From positions 1-64,000 of the forward strand of contig JAILLF010000031.1 in NCBI GenBank assembly GCA_024693365.1: a DNA stretch of 64,000 nt, given 5' to 3'. The position numbers and the translations under genes were made by a program. The notes beneath the pieces are model-generated. The model did not search any database. It was not told where the DNA came from and was given only the letters and a program-made list of their open reading frames with translations. Shown here piece by piece: positions 1 through 8,484 of this stretch. The number at the start of each line of letters is the position of its first letter. Positions within the stretch are counted from its first letter, which is position 1. The stretch is from Acetatifactor sp. (GTDB taxonomy: Bacteria > Bacillota > Clostridia > Lachnospirales > Lachnospiraceae).

Positions 1-195
1 CTGGTAGGGTTTGACGACTATATCTTCGCAACGCTGTGTACGCCGCAGCTCACCACCTTTCGCGTAGACATGGAGGAAATGAGCAGGGTCGCAGTACAAC
101 TTATGGTCGACAGGCTTAAGACGCCCCACAAGGTCAGCGGAAGACGCGTGATCAGCGGTGAGATCATCATCAGGGATTCCGTCGCAGACAGATGA
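1..195 (+). CDS. LacI-family transcriptional regulator, C-terminal end only (partial)
   Basis: The reading frame is open from the window edge and ends at a TGA at 193-195. The 64 visible residues begin LVGFDDYIFATLCTPQLTTF and end EIIIRDSVADR. This is the C-terminal part of the periplasmic-binding-like sensor domain of LacI/GalR repressors: GFDD, then the 'TPxLTT' stretch, then the final beta strand ending in 'RxS'. The DNA-binding end lies outside the window, so ligand and targets cannot be read. A strong terminator follows directly. It could also be the sensor of a LacI/GGDEF protein such as those at 37909 and 44638, but the chain stops where a plain repressor normally stops. Confidence 0.85.
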   Translation: MVGFDDYIFATLCTPQLTTFRVDMEEMSRVAVQLMVDRLKTPHKVSGRRVISGEIIIRDSVADR

Positions 196-199
196 AAAG

Positions 200-231
200 G
201 CCTCCATGGAGCAATCCATGGAGGCTTTTTT
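200..231 (+). terminator. Rho-independent terminator after the LacI-type gene
   Basis: An 11-bp perfect stem (GCCTCCATGGA at 200-210, TCCATGGAGGC at 215-225) with a GCAA tetraloop is followed by a run of T to 231. It sits five bases after the stop codon. Confidence 0.93.
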
Positions 232-375
232 GGGGGAAGGACGCCCTTGCAGAAAAATATATTTTTAGATATTCGCAGAAATAATTGAGGTATTCTTATA
301 GGACAGCCAAAGTGGTAGCTTTTAAACAGAACAGTAAACCAATGTCTATTTGTAAGAAGAAACGGAGGGCTGATC

Positions 376-597
376 ATGAAGAAAAGCATATGGAGGCAAT
401 GTACTAGCAAAAGAAGATATAAGGATGAACATACGGCAAACCATTACAGAAAGATGTTCGAACGGGAACGGGGAAAGCAGCTGGATTATTATTGGTGCGT
501 ATATTGCGGGGGATATCACCTGACAAGCGCGAAAAGTTACGTGGCGGAGAAATATCTTGTGATTATGGAAGAGGATGGTTTGATGGTTGGAGGCTGA
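376..597 (+). CDS. Small zinc-finger-like protein, function unknown
   Basis: This 73-residue basic protein starts at ATG 376 with a GGAGGG ribosome site just upstream (about 363-368). It carries one early Cys (C9) and, near the middle, the motif YWCVYCGGYHLTS: a CxxC pair followed by a conserved GGYH. The spacing suggests a small metal-binding fold, and similar short proteins with 'YCGGYHLT' are widespread in bacteria and phages. No catalytic residues are evident. It is the first of three small genes in a row (376, 692, 1018), each with its own ribosome site. Function is not known to me; the metal-binding suggestion is inference. Confidence 0.7.
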   Translation: MKKSIWRQCTSKRRYKDEHTANHYRKMFERERGKQLDYYWCVYCGGYHLTSAKSYVAEKYLVIMEEDGLMVGG

Positions 598-691
598 CGG
601 AGATCAAGAAAAAGATATGAGAAGGTATCGGATTAGAGATTTGGAGCTTTGATCGGAGTGAAGGCATTGGCGGGAAAGGAAGGTAAGGATT

Positions 692-853
692 ATGGGATTT
701 TTTGACGATGAAGCAGACGAGGAACTGGAGGATGAACTTGAGGAAAGAACCGGATACAGCATATTTGAACTGGAAAGGATGAGCAGGGCGGAGAGGAACC
801 GCGTCATTGAAAGGGCCGGGCTTGATCCGGATGACTATGATGGACTGTTCTAG
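692..853 (+). CDS. Short acidic protein (53 residues), unknown
   Basis: ATG at 692 opens a 53-residue frame (MGFFDDEADEELEDELEER... to ...DPDDYDGLF) ending in TAG at 851-853. A purine-rich ribosome site (AGGAAGGTAAGG) lies just upstream at about 678-689. The protein is strongly acidic at both ends with an amphipathic middle (SIFELERMSRAERNRVIERAG) that reads like a short helical pair. No family is recognised. The good ribosome site and codon use like its neighbours make it more likely real than chance. It lies between two other small unknown genes and may be co-transcribed with the one at 376. Confidence 0.55.
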   Translation: MGFFDDEADEELEDELEERTGYSIFELERMSRAERNRVIERAGLDPDDYDGLF

Positions 854-895
854 AGTTGGTTTTCTTTATGCGGGATTGTGACGTCAGATGCCTCG

Positions 896-916
896 AATTC
901 AAGTCTGGCTTGAATT
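896..916. promoter_or_regulatory. Perfect 8-bp inverted repeat upstream of the gene at 1018
   Basis: AATTCAAG (896-903) and CTTGAATT (909-916) flank a five-base spacer. There is no T-run after it, so it does not look like a terminator. It may be an operator for the gene at 1018. An 8-bp palindrome TGACGTCA lies nearby at about 879. Confidence 0.35.
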
Positions 917-1017
917 AAAAGTGAAAGCTTCAATGTATGGTTGCTGTTGTTTATGCGTACTTTGCTTTATGATGGACTTGTAAGAGATGACAAGTAAAGA
1001 CAAAGGAGGAATGCATC

Positions 1018-1350
1018 ATGGCAGACGGAGAAAACGGGTTTGTAGAAAACGGTGAAGGCGGGGACGCACGGCAGAAGGCGGAACTGGTAGTTAGGGACTT
1101 GTGCGTGAAGTGGAAGAGCCAGTTTGCGGCAAAAAAGAAGGAATGGGACCAGGATCCCCGCTGGCCGGCAAAATGCGTGGAAACGACTTTTAAGCTATAC
1201 GGGCAAGAGTTTAGCTTGGGCCCAGCGGACATAGGACTGTCTTCGGACCCATGGGATCAAGGGTTTATGGAAAGCGTAAAGGGCATCATGCGTGACGACT
1301 TGGAAAAAGAAGGCGCAACTAACGTTCGCAGATATGGGTTCCTTGATTGA
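1018..1350 (+). CDS. Hypothetical protein, 110 residues
   Basis: Starts at ATG 1018 with an excellent AAAGGAGGA ribosome site about seven bases upstream. The N-terminus is acidic and glycine-rich (MADGENGFVENGEGGDARQ), probably disordered. The rest is a soluble, Trp-rich stretch (VKWKSQF, KEWDQDPRWPAK, SSDPWDQGF) without a signal peptide or membrane segment. I do not recognise the family. It is followed by the leader of the ECF sigma gene on the same strand, but the 130-base gap argues for separate transcription. Confidence 0.65.
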   Translation: MADGENGFVENGEGGDARQKAELVVRDLCVKWKSQFAAKKKEWDQDPRWPAKCVETTFKLYGQEFSLGPADIGLSSDPWDQGFMESVKGIMRDDLEKEGATNVRRYGFLD

Positions 1351-1480
1351 TCGGAGGGATTTAACGAAAAAATAATTTTGAACCTTTTTCACGCTCATGA
1401 AATTATATAAGTGAAAGCAACAAAATATGACGTCATAATTTAGAGGCTTTGCAGAAAAAGTATTTAGTGCGGAGAAAAAG

Positions 1481-1996
1481 ATGGATAAGGTAAAAGTGGG
1501 GAAATTGGTATCGGAATATGGTAGAAACCTGTATTCTTTTTGCCTGTATACCACAAAAGATCGGGAGACTGCAGACGATCTGTACCAGCAGACGTTTTTG
1601 ACCGTGATGGAGAAGGAGGACATGCGGATTGATGAAAATCCGAAGGCCTATCTGATCACGGTTGCCATGAATATTTGGAAAAACCGTGTCAGGAAGATCC
1701 TCTGGAGAAAAAAGATTGCTGACGTGTCTTTTGTGGAAGAGGAAGAACTGTTACGGATAGCGGTCGGCGGAATGTCTGTGGAAGAGGAAGTGGTAAAAAG
1801 GCAGGAAGAGGAAAACGTCAGGAGAGAGGTTTTGAATCTCCCTGAAAAGCAACGGGTTGTGATCCTCATGTTTTACATGGAAAACATGTCCATCGAAGAA
1901 ATTGCAGCTGCTTTGAAAATCCCGGCAGGAACAGTGAAAAGCAGAATGAGTAGTGCTAAGAGCGTGTTAAAGGAGAGATTAAATCATGGAAAGTAA
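1481..1996 (+). CDS. ECF-type RNA polymerase sigma factor
   Basis: A 171-residue protein with the two-domain layout of extracytoplasmic-function sigma factors. Region 2 is at about 8-72 (YGRNLYSFCLYTTKDRETADDLYQQTF, then NPKAYLITVAMNIWKNRVRK). Region 4 is at about 115-165 with a helix-turn-helix (SIEEIAAALKIPAGTVKSRMSSAKSVLKERL). Length and domain spacing are normal for the family. It overlaps the next gene by 11 bases, the usual arrangement for a sigma factor and the membrane protein that controls it. An ECF-like element (TGAACC near 1379) lies upstream, but I cannot define an autoregulatory promoter with certainty. The signal is probably cell-envelope related (inference). Confidence 0.93.
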   Translation: MDKVKVGKLVSEYGRNLYSFCLYTTKDRETADDLYQQTFLTVMEKEDMRIDENPKAYLITVAMNIWKNRVRKILWRKKIADVSFVEEEELLRIAVGGMSVEEEVVKRQEEENVRREVLNLPEKQRVVILMFYMENMSIEEIAAALKIPAGTVKSRMSSAKSVLKERLNHGK

Positions 1997-2909
1997 AGAA
2001 TTTGACGAATTGTTAAAAAGTGCATTAGATCCATCTGCAACGGCATCGCATCAGTTAAATCAGAGCATTTTGAAAGCATGTGAGAATAATGGGAAGGCAG
2101 TCAAACGTTACGGAAAGAAGATAAAGACGATGAGATTTCTTCCTAGAGTTGCCGCGTTTCTGTTGATCGTTTCTCTGGGCGGAGCAATTACGGTCTATGC
2201 GGCAACGCATTTATTCAGAAAAGTAAACGTGTCTGATTTTGTGGTTACTACGGACAATATCAGTCAGGATAAGGTCAAGGCCATGACGGTGGACAAGGCA
2301 AAAGAAGAATTCGGAGAAGAGTTTCTTGAATTCTCAGAAGAAGTAGTAAAGGAAGAAAAACCGGGCGAGGGTGATCCGTGGATTAAGAAACAAGAGATTG
2401 TGAACAAGGTTGGCTCCCGTGAATATACGGTTGAAAGATATTTTTATGATGATTATATGAAAGCGGAAGAGGCGGAAGGATTTGTACCTCTTTTTAAGGA
2501 TACGGAAGGATTCCTGCAAAGGGGAATGGGAGCTTATGAAACCTATTGCCAGATTTTTAAGTCTGAAGATAACACGATCGATCCGGATGGAAAAATGTTA
2601 TTTAGTATGATGGGATATAAGGGAGGAATGTTCGATATCCAGTATTTTGTGAATGACAGTGAAGGCTTTTCGATGGCGTCAGCGGGTGAAGTGAAATATG
2701 AGAATAAAAGATCCTACGTATCGGAATCCGGCTTGGAATTTGACTTGTGGGATTTCAGTTGGGGAAATGAATTATCCTCGGGTGAACTCGAATATATTCC
2801 TGTTATGACACAAACGATTATTTCCTATGGAAATACAAATATCATTATTAGTTTTAGAGAGTTAAGTGATGAGCAGATCCATATGATCCTTGATAAGATT
2901 ATCTTGTAA
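1986..2909 (+). CDS. Membrane-anchored anti-sigma-like protein (DUF4179-like)
   Basis: A 307-residue protein that begins inside the end of the sigma gene. The first 50 residues are cytosolic and charged (MESKEFDELLKSALDPSATASHQLNQSIL). A single membrane helix is at about 53-75 (RVAAFLLIVSLGGAITVYAATHLF). The remaining 230 residues would be outside the cell. This matches the anti-sigma/DUF4179-type partners of clostridial ECF factors. Its likely job is to hold the upstream sigma factor at the membrane until an outside signal releases it. Translational coupling with the sigma gene supports this. The extracellular part has no motif I recognise. Confidence 0.75.
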   Translation: MESKEFDELLKSALDPSATASHQLNQSILKACENNGKAVKRYGKKIKTMRFLPRVAAFLLIVSLGGAITVYAATHLFRKVNVSDFVVTTDNISQDKVKAMTVDKAKEEFGEEFLEFSEEVVKEEKPGEGDPWIKKQEIVNKVGSREYTVERYFYDDYMKAEEAEGFVPLFKDTEGFLQRGMGAYETYCQIFKSEDNTIDPDGKMLFSMMGYKGGMFDIQYFVNDSEGFSMASAGEVKYENKRSYVSESGLEFDLWDFSWGNELSSGELEYIPVMTQTIISYGNTNIIISFRELSDEQIHMILDKIIL

Positions 2910-2921
2910 AGGGGAACGAAA

Positions 2922-2948
2922 AGAGAGCCGGCGAGGCTCTCTTTTTTT
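2922..2948 (+). terminator. Terminator after the sigma/anti-sigma pair
   Basis: AGAGAGCC (2922-2929) pairs with GGCTCTCT (2935-2942) around a five-base loop. A run of T follows to 2948. Confidence 0.9.
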
Positions 2949-2963
2949 GGTTCGCATTGTTGC

Positions 2964-2992
2964 TTGCTCATGCCGTGAATTTCTGGTATAAT
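2964..2992 (+). promoter_or_regulatory. Promoter of the lipoprotein gene at 3028
   Basis: TTGCTC (2964-2969), 17 bases, then TATAAT (2987-2992) preceded by TGG, a full extended -10 element. It lies 36 bases before the chosen start. Confidence 0.8.
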
Positions 2993-3027
2993 TTGCAAAG
3001 AGGGAAACGCTCATAATGGAGGGGAAA

Positions 3028-4623
3028 ATGAAGAAAACAGTTATTTTTATGTGCATATTGACGTTAATGGTAACGCTTTGTGGATGTGATGGCCTAAGTG
3101 ACAAGAAAGAGGACGCCGAAGGAACGGTGGAGACCTCCTCGGAGATTGCAGAGGCAACTGCCGAGCCTGCAAAGATGCCTGATGCAACGCCTGAAGCGAC
3201 GCCGACGCCCGAAGCGTCGCCTGAAGTGACGCCGACGCCTGAAGCGACGCCGACGCCTGAGTTATCTAAGGATCCAATCGAGTACGGAGATCTGACGGAG
3301 TATTTATATAAGCCGGCATCCGAGGCGATAACGGCATTTGATCGTCCATACAGGTACGATTATTGGGGACCGGGCCATGAAACCGGAGCGGAAGGTGGGT
3401 TTACCTTTGACGATAAGGTTTATTTTGGATTCCAAAATAGTGACAGGAACTTAGAGCCTTCAAATGACGTTCGTTCATTTATCATTTACAACGATGGGGC
3501 GAAGAAACTCGATGCAGGAATCGGAAAAGGCCTCAACGCGAAAATGAAGTATTCGGAGATCAAAAGCGTCTTCGGTGACAATCTTCACGGGCCAGTGGCT
3601 AATGAGGATGGAACGCAGTACTCTGCATATGGAGAATATTATTACGTTATCTATTATTTTACTTGGAAGAAGTCTCCGATTCAGAATGACGTTCCCGCAG
3701 ACGTCGTGATGGTTTATGATTATTTTCCGGGGAGTCACGTCGATCCGGAAGCTTACGTTTTAAGAAAACCCGTAAAAAAGTATCTGGACGAGAATAAGAA
3801 GCTTTTGTTTACCGAGCACAGGGAGCAGCTGCGCGGGGAGCTTCGGGAAGCTTATCAGAATGAACCGGTATTTAAATACAATCTTCTCACGGCGATCCAG
3901 GCGGATGAGCATAACGTGGTTGAAGTTTATGAGATGGCATACTACGGATGCCCGCCAACTTATGAAAAAAAGATATTGGATCCCCAAGGAAGTGGATATG
4001 AGATTAACGGCATAGACAAGTCAAAGGAGCTCTACGGATATACCATCAAGCTTCGTCTTTTGTCGGACGGGCAGGTTATTGACTATTATTATCTCGAGGA
4101 TGAATCGGAAGAAGGTCGGGCATACGATTATTCTTCAGACTGGGTTAGTGGAGGATTCTGGTGGATTAAATCTGATGACGTGGAAGAAAACGAGCTTCGC
4201 AAGATGATCGGAATTCCAGGGAAACAAAAGGATTGCGTGGTTTCCAGTGCGACGACCCGGCGTCCTGTCACGGAGTATGGGGCTAGCTTTGCTGAGATGA
4301 TTACGGCCTATTACCTGAACGATGATAAGACACCTATCCTGATCGGGTATAAAGAAGCCTACGAAAGCAATGACGGAGGCTTAAGCATAAAGAGTCTGAA
4401 AACGGCAGATGGCAAAGATCTTTTGAACGGACGTAAGCTGGCGAAGGAAGGAACGGGAACCATATGTGGACATAAGGTGACGTGGAAACTGTACGATACT
4501 TCTTGTGGCATACCGATAGTCACCACCTTCACGGAAGAAGGAGAAGAATGGGGCGGCACCTGGAGGGAATACGTTCTGCTGGACGACTGTCTGATTCAAT
4601 TTTATAGTTTTTATTCGTTATAA
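3028..4623 (+). CDS. Lipoprotein with Pro/Thr/Glu linker, function unknown
   Basis: The start at 3028 (MKKTVIFMCILTLMVTLCGC) is preferred because GGAGGGG lies just upstream; an in-frame ATG at 3016 falls before that site. The signal peptide ends in a lipobox (TLCGC), so the protein is predicted to be lipidated at that Cys and held on the outer face of the membrane. Residues about 50-80 are a repeat-type linker with the unit 'TPEA(T/S)P(T)', a typical wall spacer. The remaining 440 residues are soluble and rich in Tyr and Asp (531 in all). I see no enzyme motif. It has its own promoter and terminator-bounded start, so it is probably transcribed alone or with the two genes that follow. Confidence 0.8.
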   Translation: MKKTVIFMCILTLMVTLCGCDGLSDKKEDAEGTVETSSEIAEATAEPAKMPDATPEATPTPEASPEVTPTPEATPTPELSKDPIEYGDLTEYLYKPASEAITAFDRPYRYDYWGPGHETGAEGGFTFDDKVYFGFQNSDRNLEPSNDVRSFIIYNDGAKKLDAGIGKGLNAKMKYSEIKSVFGDNLHGPVANEDGTQYSAYGEYYYVIYYFTWKKSPIQNDVPADVVMVYDYFPGSHVDPEAYVLRKPVKKYLDENKKLLFTEHREQLRGELREAYQNEPVFKYNLLTAIQADEHNVVEVYEMAYYGCPPTYEKKILDPQGSGYEINGIDKSKELYGYTIKLRLLSDGQVIDYYYLEDESEEGRAYDYSSDWVSGGFWWIKSDDVEENELRKMIGIPGKQKDCVVSSATTRRPVTEYGASFAEMITAYYLNDDKTPILIGYKEAYESNDGGLSIKSLKTADGKDLLNGRKLAKEGTGTICGHKVTWKLYDTSCGIPIVTTFTEEGEEWGGTWREYVLLDDCLIQFYSFYSL

Positions 4624-4677
4624 CGTTGTCTGCGCCACGCAAAAGAAAATCTGGAAATGGGATAGGGAGGATGACGG

Positions 4678-5232
4678 ATGGGGAAGGAATTGACGGAGAA
4701 ACAGAGGGCGGTCATTGGTATTTTCCTTCTGACGGTCATGGGGGCGGTCGTAGGCTGGATCTATGAGATGATCTTTTACAGGATCGATCTCGGGTATTTT
4801 ATCAAGCGCGGGCATGGCTTTGGACCGTGGCTTCCGATCTATGCCTTTGGCGCGCTGGGACTGGTTCTGATTACGTATAAGCGAAAGATCCATCCGGCAA
4901 TCCTGTTTATTGTCTCCGTGATCGGCTCTGGCATTATTGAGTACGTGACGGGCTGGGTGCTTTATAACCTGATGGGGGTCAGGCTGTGGGACTACAACGT
5001 CGAGAAATGGAATTGGGGGAATATTGACGGATATGTTTGCGCTAGGTCCGTCTTGATCTTTGGATTTTTTGGATCCATATACGGCGCGATCGTCGTTCCG
5101 AGGTTTATGCGCTTTATTGGGAAGGTAAAAGCGCGTCCGCTGGTGATTTTCTCAATCATCCTGGCGGTCGTGGTTGGCGCTGACGTGCTCTATGGCTACG
5201 TCATCAAGTCCATCATCAACGGGGGCTTGTAA
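4678..5232 (+). CDS. Putative ABC-transporter type IV membrane protein (DUF1113/CmpB-like)
   Basis: A 184-residue membrane protein with about five or six hydrophobic helices (for example RAVIGIFLLTVMGAVVGWIYEMIF, LPIYAFGALGLVLITY, FIVSVIGSGIIEYVTGWVLY, VLIFGFFGSIYGAIVVP). The pattern 'GWIYE...GFGPWLPIYAFG...EYVTGW...WDY' is typical of the family named ABC_trans_CmpB, common in Firmicutes. The transport role suggested by that name is not proven. The start at ATG 4678 follows GGGAGGATGACGG. The next gene, a diguanylate cyclase, begins 18 bases downstream and is likely co-transcribed. Confidence 0.8.
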   Translation: MGKELTEKQRAVIGIFLLTVMGAVVGWIYEMIFYRIDLGYFIKRGHGFGPWLPIYAFGALGLVLITYKRKIHPAILFIVSVIGSGIIEYVTGWVLYNLMGVRLWDYNVEKWNWGNIDGYVCARSVLIFGFFGSIYGAIVVPRFMRFIGKVKARPLVIFSIILAVVVGADVLYGYVIKSIINGGL

Positions 5233-5250
5233 AAAGGGGGCAAAGACTGG

Positions 5251-6336
5251 GTGAATAAAAAAGGAATTCTTGATAAGACCATGCACGTCTTGGTGCACAA
5301 CAGTTTTATGTTTACCGTTGCGATCATGGGACTGGTGCATGCGGTTTTGTTGGTGACCATGTGGATTTCCGGCGTGGCGGAACTGGCTTGGTTTAATGTT
5401 CTGAGCGTCGTCGTGTATCTGTTTTGTTTTATCTTATGTAGACTGGGGCACATCATGCCGGTTTACGTCAGTGTTTTTCTGGAAGTTACCGTCTATTCCA
5501 GCGTGGCCACGAGCATTGCCGGCTGGAGGAGCGGCTCGTACTTTTTTCTGTTTTCCATAGTGCCGATTATCATTTATTTCGGATGCGTTCTGTTCAAGGG
5601 CTCAAAACGGTGGATCGTGTTTGGGATGCTTGTGATCAATTTTGCGACCTTCGTGGCATTGTACCTCCTATTTGCTGACGCGGCGCCGATCCAGCTCTTG
5701 CCTGATGCGACAAGAAAATTCCTGGTGGTTTTTTCGTCGTTTGCCATGGTTTTTGCAGTGATCTTTTATAATGCGATTTATATTTATTCCAGTGAATCCG
5801 AGAGAGGCAGCCTGGAACGAAAGAACAAGCAGTTATCGCTGGATGCCACGGAAGATGATCTGACCAATTTGCTTAACCGCAGGGGTTTCCTGCCAGTCAT
5901 AAAGTCTTACATGAGCGATGAGCGCACAAAGCATTTTTGCATCGCCTTTTGCGATCTGGATAACTTCAAGAGGATCAATGATTCCTATGGGCATGACTGC
6001 GGAGATGAGGTCTTGAAGAACGTAACGCGGCTGCTGAAGAGGGAAATGCATGGCTGCGACGTGTGCAGATGGGGCGGAGAAGAGTTTATCATCCTCATGA
6101 AGGACTATGATCTGGCCGTGGCGAAGGAGAAGATGGAATATATTCGGAAAACCATAGAAACAACTCCGACAGTCTTCTTTAACAAACACGTTTCGGTTAC
6201 CTTGACCATCGGAGTTGAGGAGAATAAGGACGACTATTGCGAGCCGGAAGAAATCATAAAGGTTGCCGACGAGAGAATGTATTACGGCAAGCAACACGGT
6301 AAGAACATTGTGATCTGGGAGGATGCTACTTCCTGA
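5251..6336 (+). CDS. Membrane diguanylate cyclase (GGDEF domain)
   Basis: A 361-residue protein starting at GTG 5251; AAAGGGGG lies upstream. The first 180 residues contain six or so membrane helices and no recognised extracellular sensor. A GGDEF domain fills residues about 195-355: 'DDLTNLLNRRGF' start, 'FCDLDNFKRINDSYGHDCGDEVL' metal site, and the catalytic loop as GGEEF at 275-279, an active variant. It should make cyclic di-GMP from two GTP at the membrane. The residues just before GGEEF (MHGCDVCRW) do not form the usual RxxD inhibitory site, so product feedback may be absent. The gene's last 11 bases overlap the end of a gene on the opposite strand. Confidence 0.9.
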   Translation: MNKKGILDKTMHVLVHNSFMFTVAIMGLVHAVLLVTMWISGVAELAWFNVLSVVVYLFCFILCRLGHIMPVYVSVFLEVTVYSSVATSIAGWRSGSYFFLFSIVPIIIYFGCVLFKGSKRWIVFGMLVINFATFVALYLLFADAAPIQLLPDATRKFLVVFSSFAMVFAVIFYNAIYIYSSESERGSLERKNKQLSLDATEDDLTNLLNRRGFLPVIKSYMSDERTKHFCIAFCDLDNFKRINDSYGHDCGDEVLKNVTRLLKREMHGCDVCRWGGEEFIILMKDYDLAVAKEKMEYIRKTIETTPTVFFNKHVSVTLTIGVEENKDDYCEPEEIIKVADERMYYGKQHGKNIVIWEDATS

Positions 6337-7540
6337 TCATGACAAGGAGCGCGATGATCTCTGCGGCGAGAAATGCGAGGAGCCCGTAAACGGCAAGGGG
6401 AAAGGTTGCCACAAGACCTGCAACGATTGCCATGGATGCAGGCATTACGTACTTTCTCGGATGATGCCAGAGATCCGTTTCCTGCTTCCAGCCGCGGATC
6501 GGGAAGAACCATTCCAGAATTACGGAAAGGATGGCGCCCTGCATGGAAAAGAACGCGGCAGCAGGGAACATGATCGCGGGAGAACAGCCGCAGGTGATGC
6601 AGCTTACGGCCGCGTAAAGCATGGTCGGAATCAGGTTGCTAAAGAACAAAAACATGCAGTAGGGCACGCAGAAGGTGCGCTTCTGGCCAGGCAGTGCATG
6701 CACGGTCTGCTCAGTTGCGGGTGAGCAGGAGAGCAGAATGCCAAGGGGGGTGTTCACGAGAACAACCGCGAAGCCCAGGGGATACGCGAATTCCATGCCA
6801 AACTGCTTGAAGTAAGGCGGGAAAATGCATGCGCAGACGATCATGATCCCGCTGTTTACGAGATAATTCTTGTGAAGGAGCAGGTAGCGCGCCAGATAAC
6901 GGATCACGCTGTGACGATGATGAATTTTCATGGTGCGTGCGGAGCTTGCCTCCTCCACAAAGAAAGCATATTTGTCTGCAAAGCTTAAGGCTAGAATGCA
7001 AAGAACTGCGTTGCCCAAAAGCACGGGCAGGAAATAGGGCGCATCCTGGAGGAAATACATGGTTGCGATGCCAGCGGCAAACCAGAGGATGCCAACGTAA
7101 GGGCGCTTCCGGAAGGCGAATGCGCAGACGCTTATAAGGAGCGCGTTCAGGTCACAAAGAAGCATGCACGCAATCACGTAGCTTGCCGGGCGGGCGACGG
7201 TCAAGCAAAGTGCTATGATGGCAAATGCGCGCGTAAGAAACGCAGTGATGCTAATGGAGCTTACGTGACTGATCAGGAACGCCTTGCGATCCAGCGGCAT
7301 CATGAACAGGTTCTTTAGGTCTGCCGCATTCTCCGTGGAGGAGAGTGAGAGAAGCATAATGCTCACCATGAAGCAGGACGTCATGAGATACAGGACAAAC
7401 GGAGCGATCGCGAGCTTTACTTCCGCGGAGTAGAGGCCGCATGCGGCAATCACGAACGTCATCGGCGTCATATAGAGCTTCTTGAAATTGCCTCCGGTAT
7501 ATTTGCGCATGAAATACTTAAACAGGGTCATTGTCGTCAT
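6326..7540 (-). CDS. ABC exporter membrane subunit
   Basis: A 404-residue polytopic membrane protein with about ten hydrophobic segments. The start at 7540 (MTTMTLFKYFMRKYTGG) is chosen because GGGAGG lies nine bases upstream; translation from further upstream would have no such site. It begins inside the end of the ATPase gene (23-base overlap), so the two are translationally coupled. No binding-protein gene is nearby, which points to export rather than import. It is the last gene of the minus-strand group 8401-6326 and converges on the diguanylate cyclase gene with an 11-base overlap and no terminator between. Substrate unknown; peptides, antibiotics or membrane-active compounds are usual for this type. 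Confidence 0.8.
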   Translation of the reverse strand: MTTMTLFKYFMRKYTGGNFKKLYMTPMTFVIAACGLYSAEVKLAIAPFVLYLMTSCFMVSIMLLSLSSTENAADLKNLFMMPLDRKAFLISHVSSISITAFLTRAFAIIALCLTVARPASYVIACMLLCDLNALLISVCAFAFRKRPYVGILWFAAGIATMYFLQDAPYFLPVLLGNAVLCILALSFADKYAFFVEEASSARTMKIHHRHSVIRYLARYLLLHKNYLVNSGIMIVCACIFPPYFKQFGMEFAYPLGFAVVLVNTPLGILLSCSPATEQTVHALPGQKRTFCVPYCMFLFFSNLIPTMLYAAVSCITCGCSPAIMFPAAAFFSMQGAILSVILEWFFPIRGWKQETDLWHHPRKYVMPASMAIVAGLVATFPLAVYGLLAFLAAEIIALLVMIRK

Positions 7541-8228
7541 AATTAAGTGCCTCCCGAATGGTGTCAGGCTGAATCTGATCACCTTCAAACGTCTTTTGGA
7601 TCGCGCCGTTTTCCAAGACGAAAACGCGGTCCGAAGTCAGGGTAATGCTTTCGAGTACGTGTGAGGAAAAGAGAACGGTTCCGTATTCCTTATAGCCTGC
7701 GATCAGCTTGTAGAGGAACTCCGTTGAGGTGAAATCCAATCCGTTCACGGGCTCGTCAAGGAACAAAAGCGGAAGCTTTAATGCGAAGGCCGTGATCAGA
7801 TAGGCTTTCTTGCGATTGCCCGTCGAGAGATCCTTTAGCATCACGTCGGCAAAGCTCTCAAAGTTAAAGCCTTCCATCATCCCGGATACGTCAGGAACGG
7901 GCTTTTTGTAGGCCTTGCAGGCGTAGGAGAGATATTCGCGGAAGGTAAAATAGCGGAAGGAATCATCCTCTGCAAATACGGTGTAGCGTTCGTACTGGAA
8001 GGAAGCGTCGCGGGGTTTCAGGGTACCGCCGTTGTATTCCAGTTTTTTTGCGTCATAGGTTGTAAGAAGCCCGGTGAGAACCTTTAAGAGCGTTGTCTTT
8101 CCGGCGCCGTTTAAGCCGATCAGGCCGACCACCTCGTGATTGCGAAGGCTTAAGGAAAAGTTCTTCAGAACTTTTTTCTCCGGCAGATACCATACGTTTA
8201 GATCTTCTATCTTCAATAATTCTTTCAT
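7518..8228 (-). CDS. ABC exporter ATP-binding subunit
   Basis: A 236-residue nucleotide-binding subunit with Walker A (GLNGAGKTT, about 38-46), a signature loop as LSTGNRKK in place of the usual LSGGQ, Walker B (LPLLFLDEPVNGLD) and the switch His (FSSHVLES). It is the family that energises drug and lantibiotic-type exporters (CcmA-like). It overlaps the small upstream gene by four bases (ATGA) and the permease gene downstream, so the three form one unit. Control is probably by the LytTR-type system encoded just upstream on the same strand. Confidence 0.93.
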   Translation of the reverse strand: MKELLKIEDLNVWYLPEKKVLKNFSLSLRNHEVVGLIGLNGAGKTTLLKVLTGLLTTYDAKKLEYNGGTLKPRDASFQYERYTVFAEDDSFRYFTFREYLSYACKAYKKPVPDVSGMMEGFNFESFADVMLKDLSTGNRKKAYLITAFALKLPLLFLDEPVNGLDFTSTEFLYKLIAGYKEYGTVLFSSHVLESITLTSDRVFVLENGAIQKTFEGDQIQPDTIREALNYDDNDPV

Positions 8229-8401
8229 TTCTTTGATGCTCCTTCTTTTGTCGCTTTTTTGTATTGAGAAATTCCTGAGAGCAGGAAGAGTGCGCCGAAT
8301 GCGGTGGTCATCAGAGCCATGTCCTGACCTTGGAAGTAGGCGATGACGGAAATTGCGATGAAAACGATTCCCATAATGATTCTAAAATATGCGTGTCTCA
8401 T
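8225..8401 (-). CDS. Small two-helix membrane protein of the exporter operon
   Basis: A 58-residue protein, MRHAYFRIIMGIVFIAISVI..., starting at 8401 behind an AGAAAGGAG site; the upstream in-frame Met has no such site. Two hydrophobic helices (about 6-22 and 27-45) are separated by a short polar turn, with a basic tail (QYKKATKEGASKK). It is the first gene of the exporter operon and overlaps the ATPase gene by four bases. It may be an accessory subunit or immunity-type protein for the transporter; that is inference from position only. Confidence 0.7.
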   Translation of the reverse strand: MRHAYFRIIMGIVFIAISVIAYFQGQDMALMTTAFGALFLLSGISQYKKATKEGASKK

Positions 8402-8484
8402 AAAAAAACTCCTTTCTGGGTGAATGCTTTGTTGTTCTCGTTGATGAGGTAAGCATATCACCGAAAAAGGAGTTGTGCGGAAAC

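Noticed and set aside
4359..4599. Minus-strand frames inside the lipoprotein gene
   Set aside because: Shadows of the coding strand without ribosome sites.
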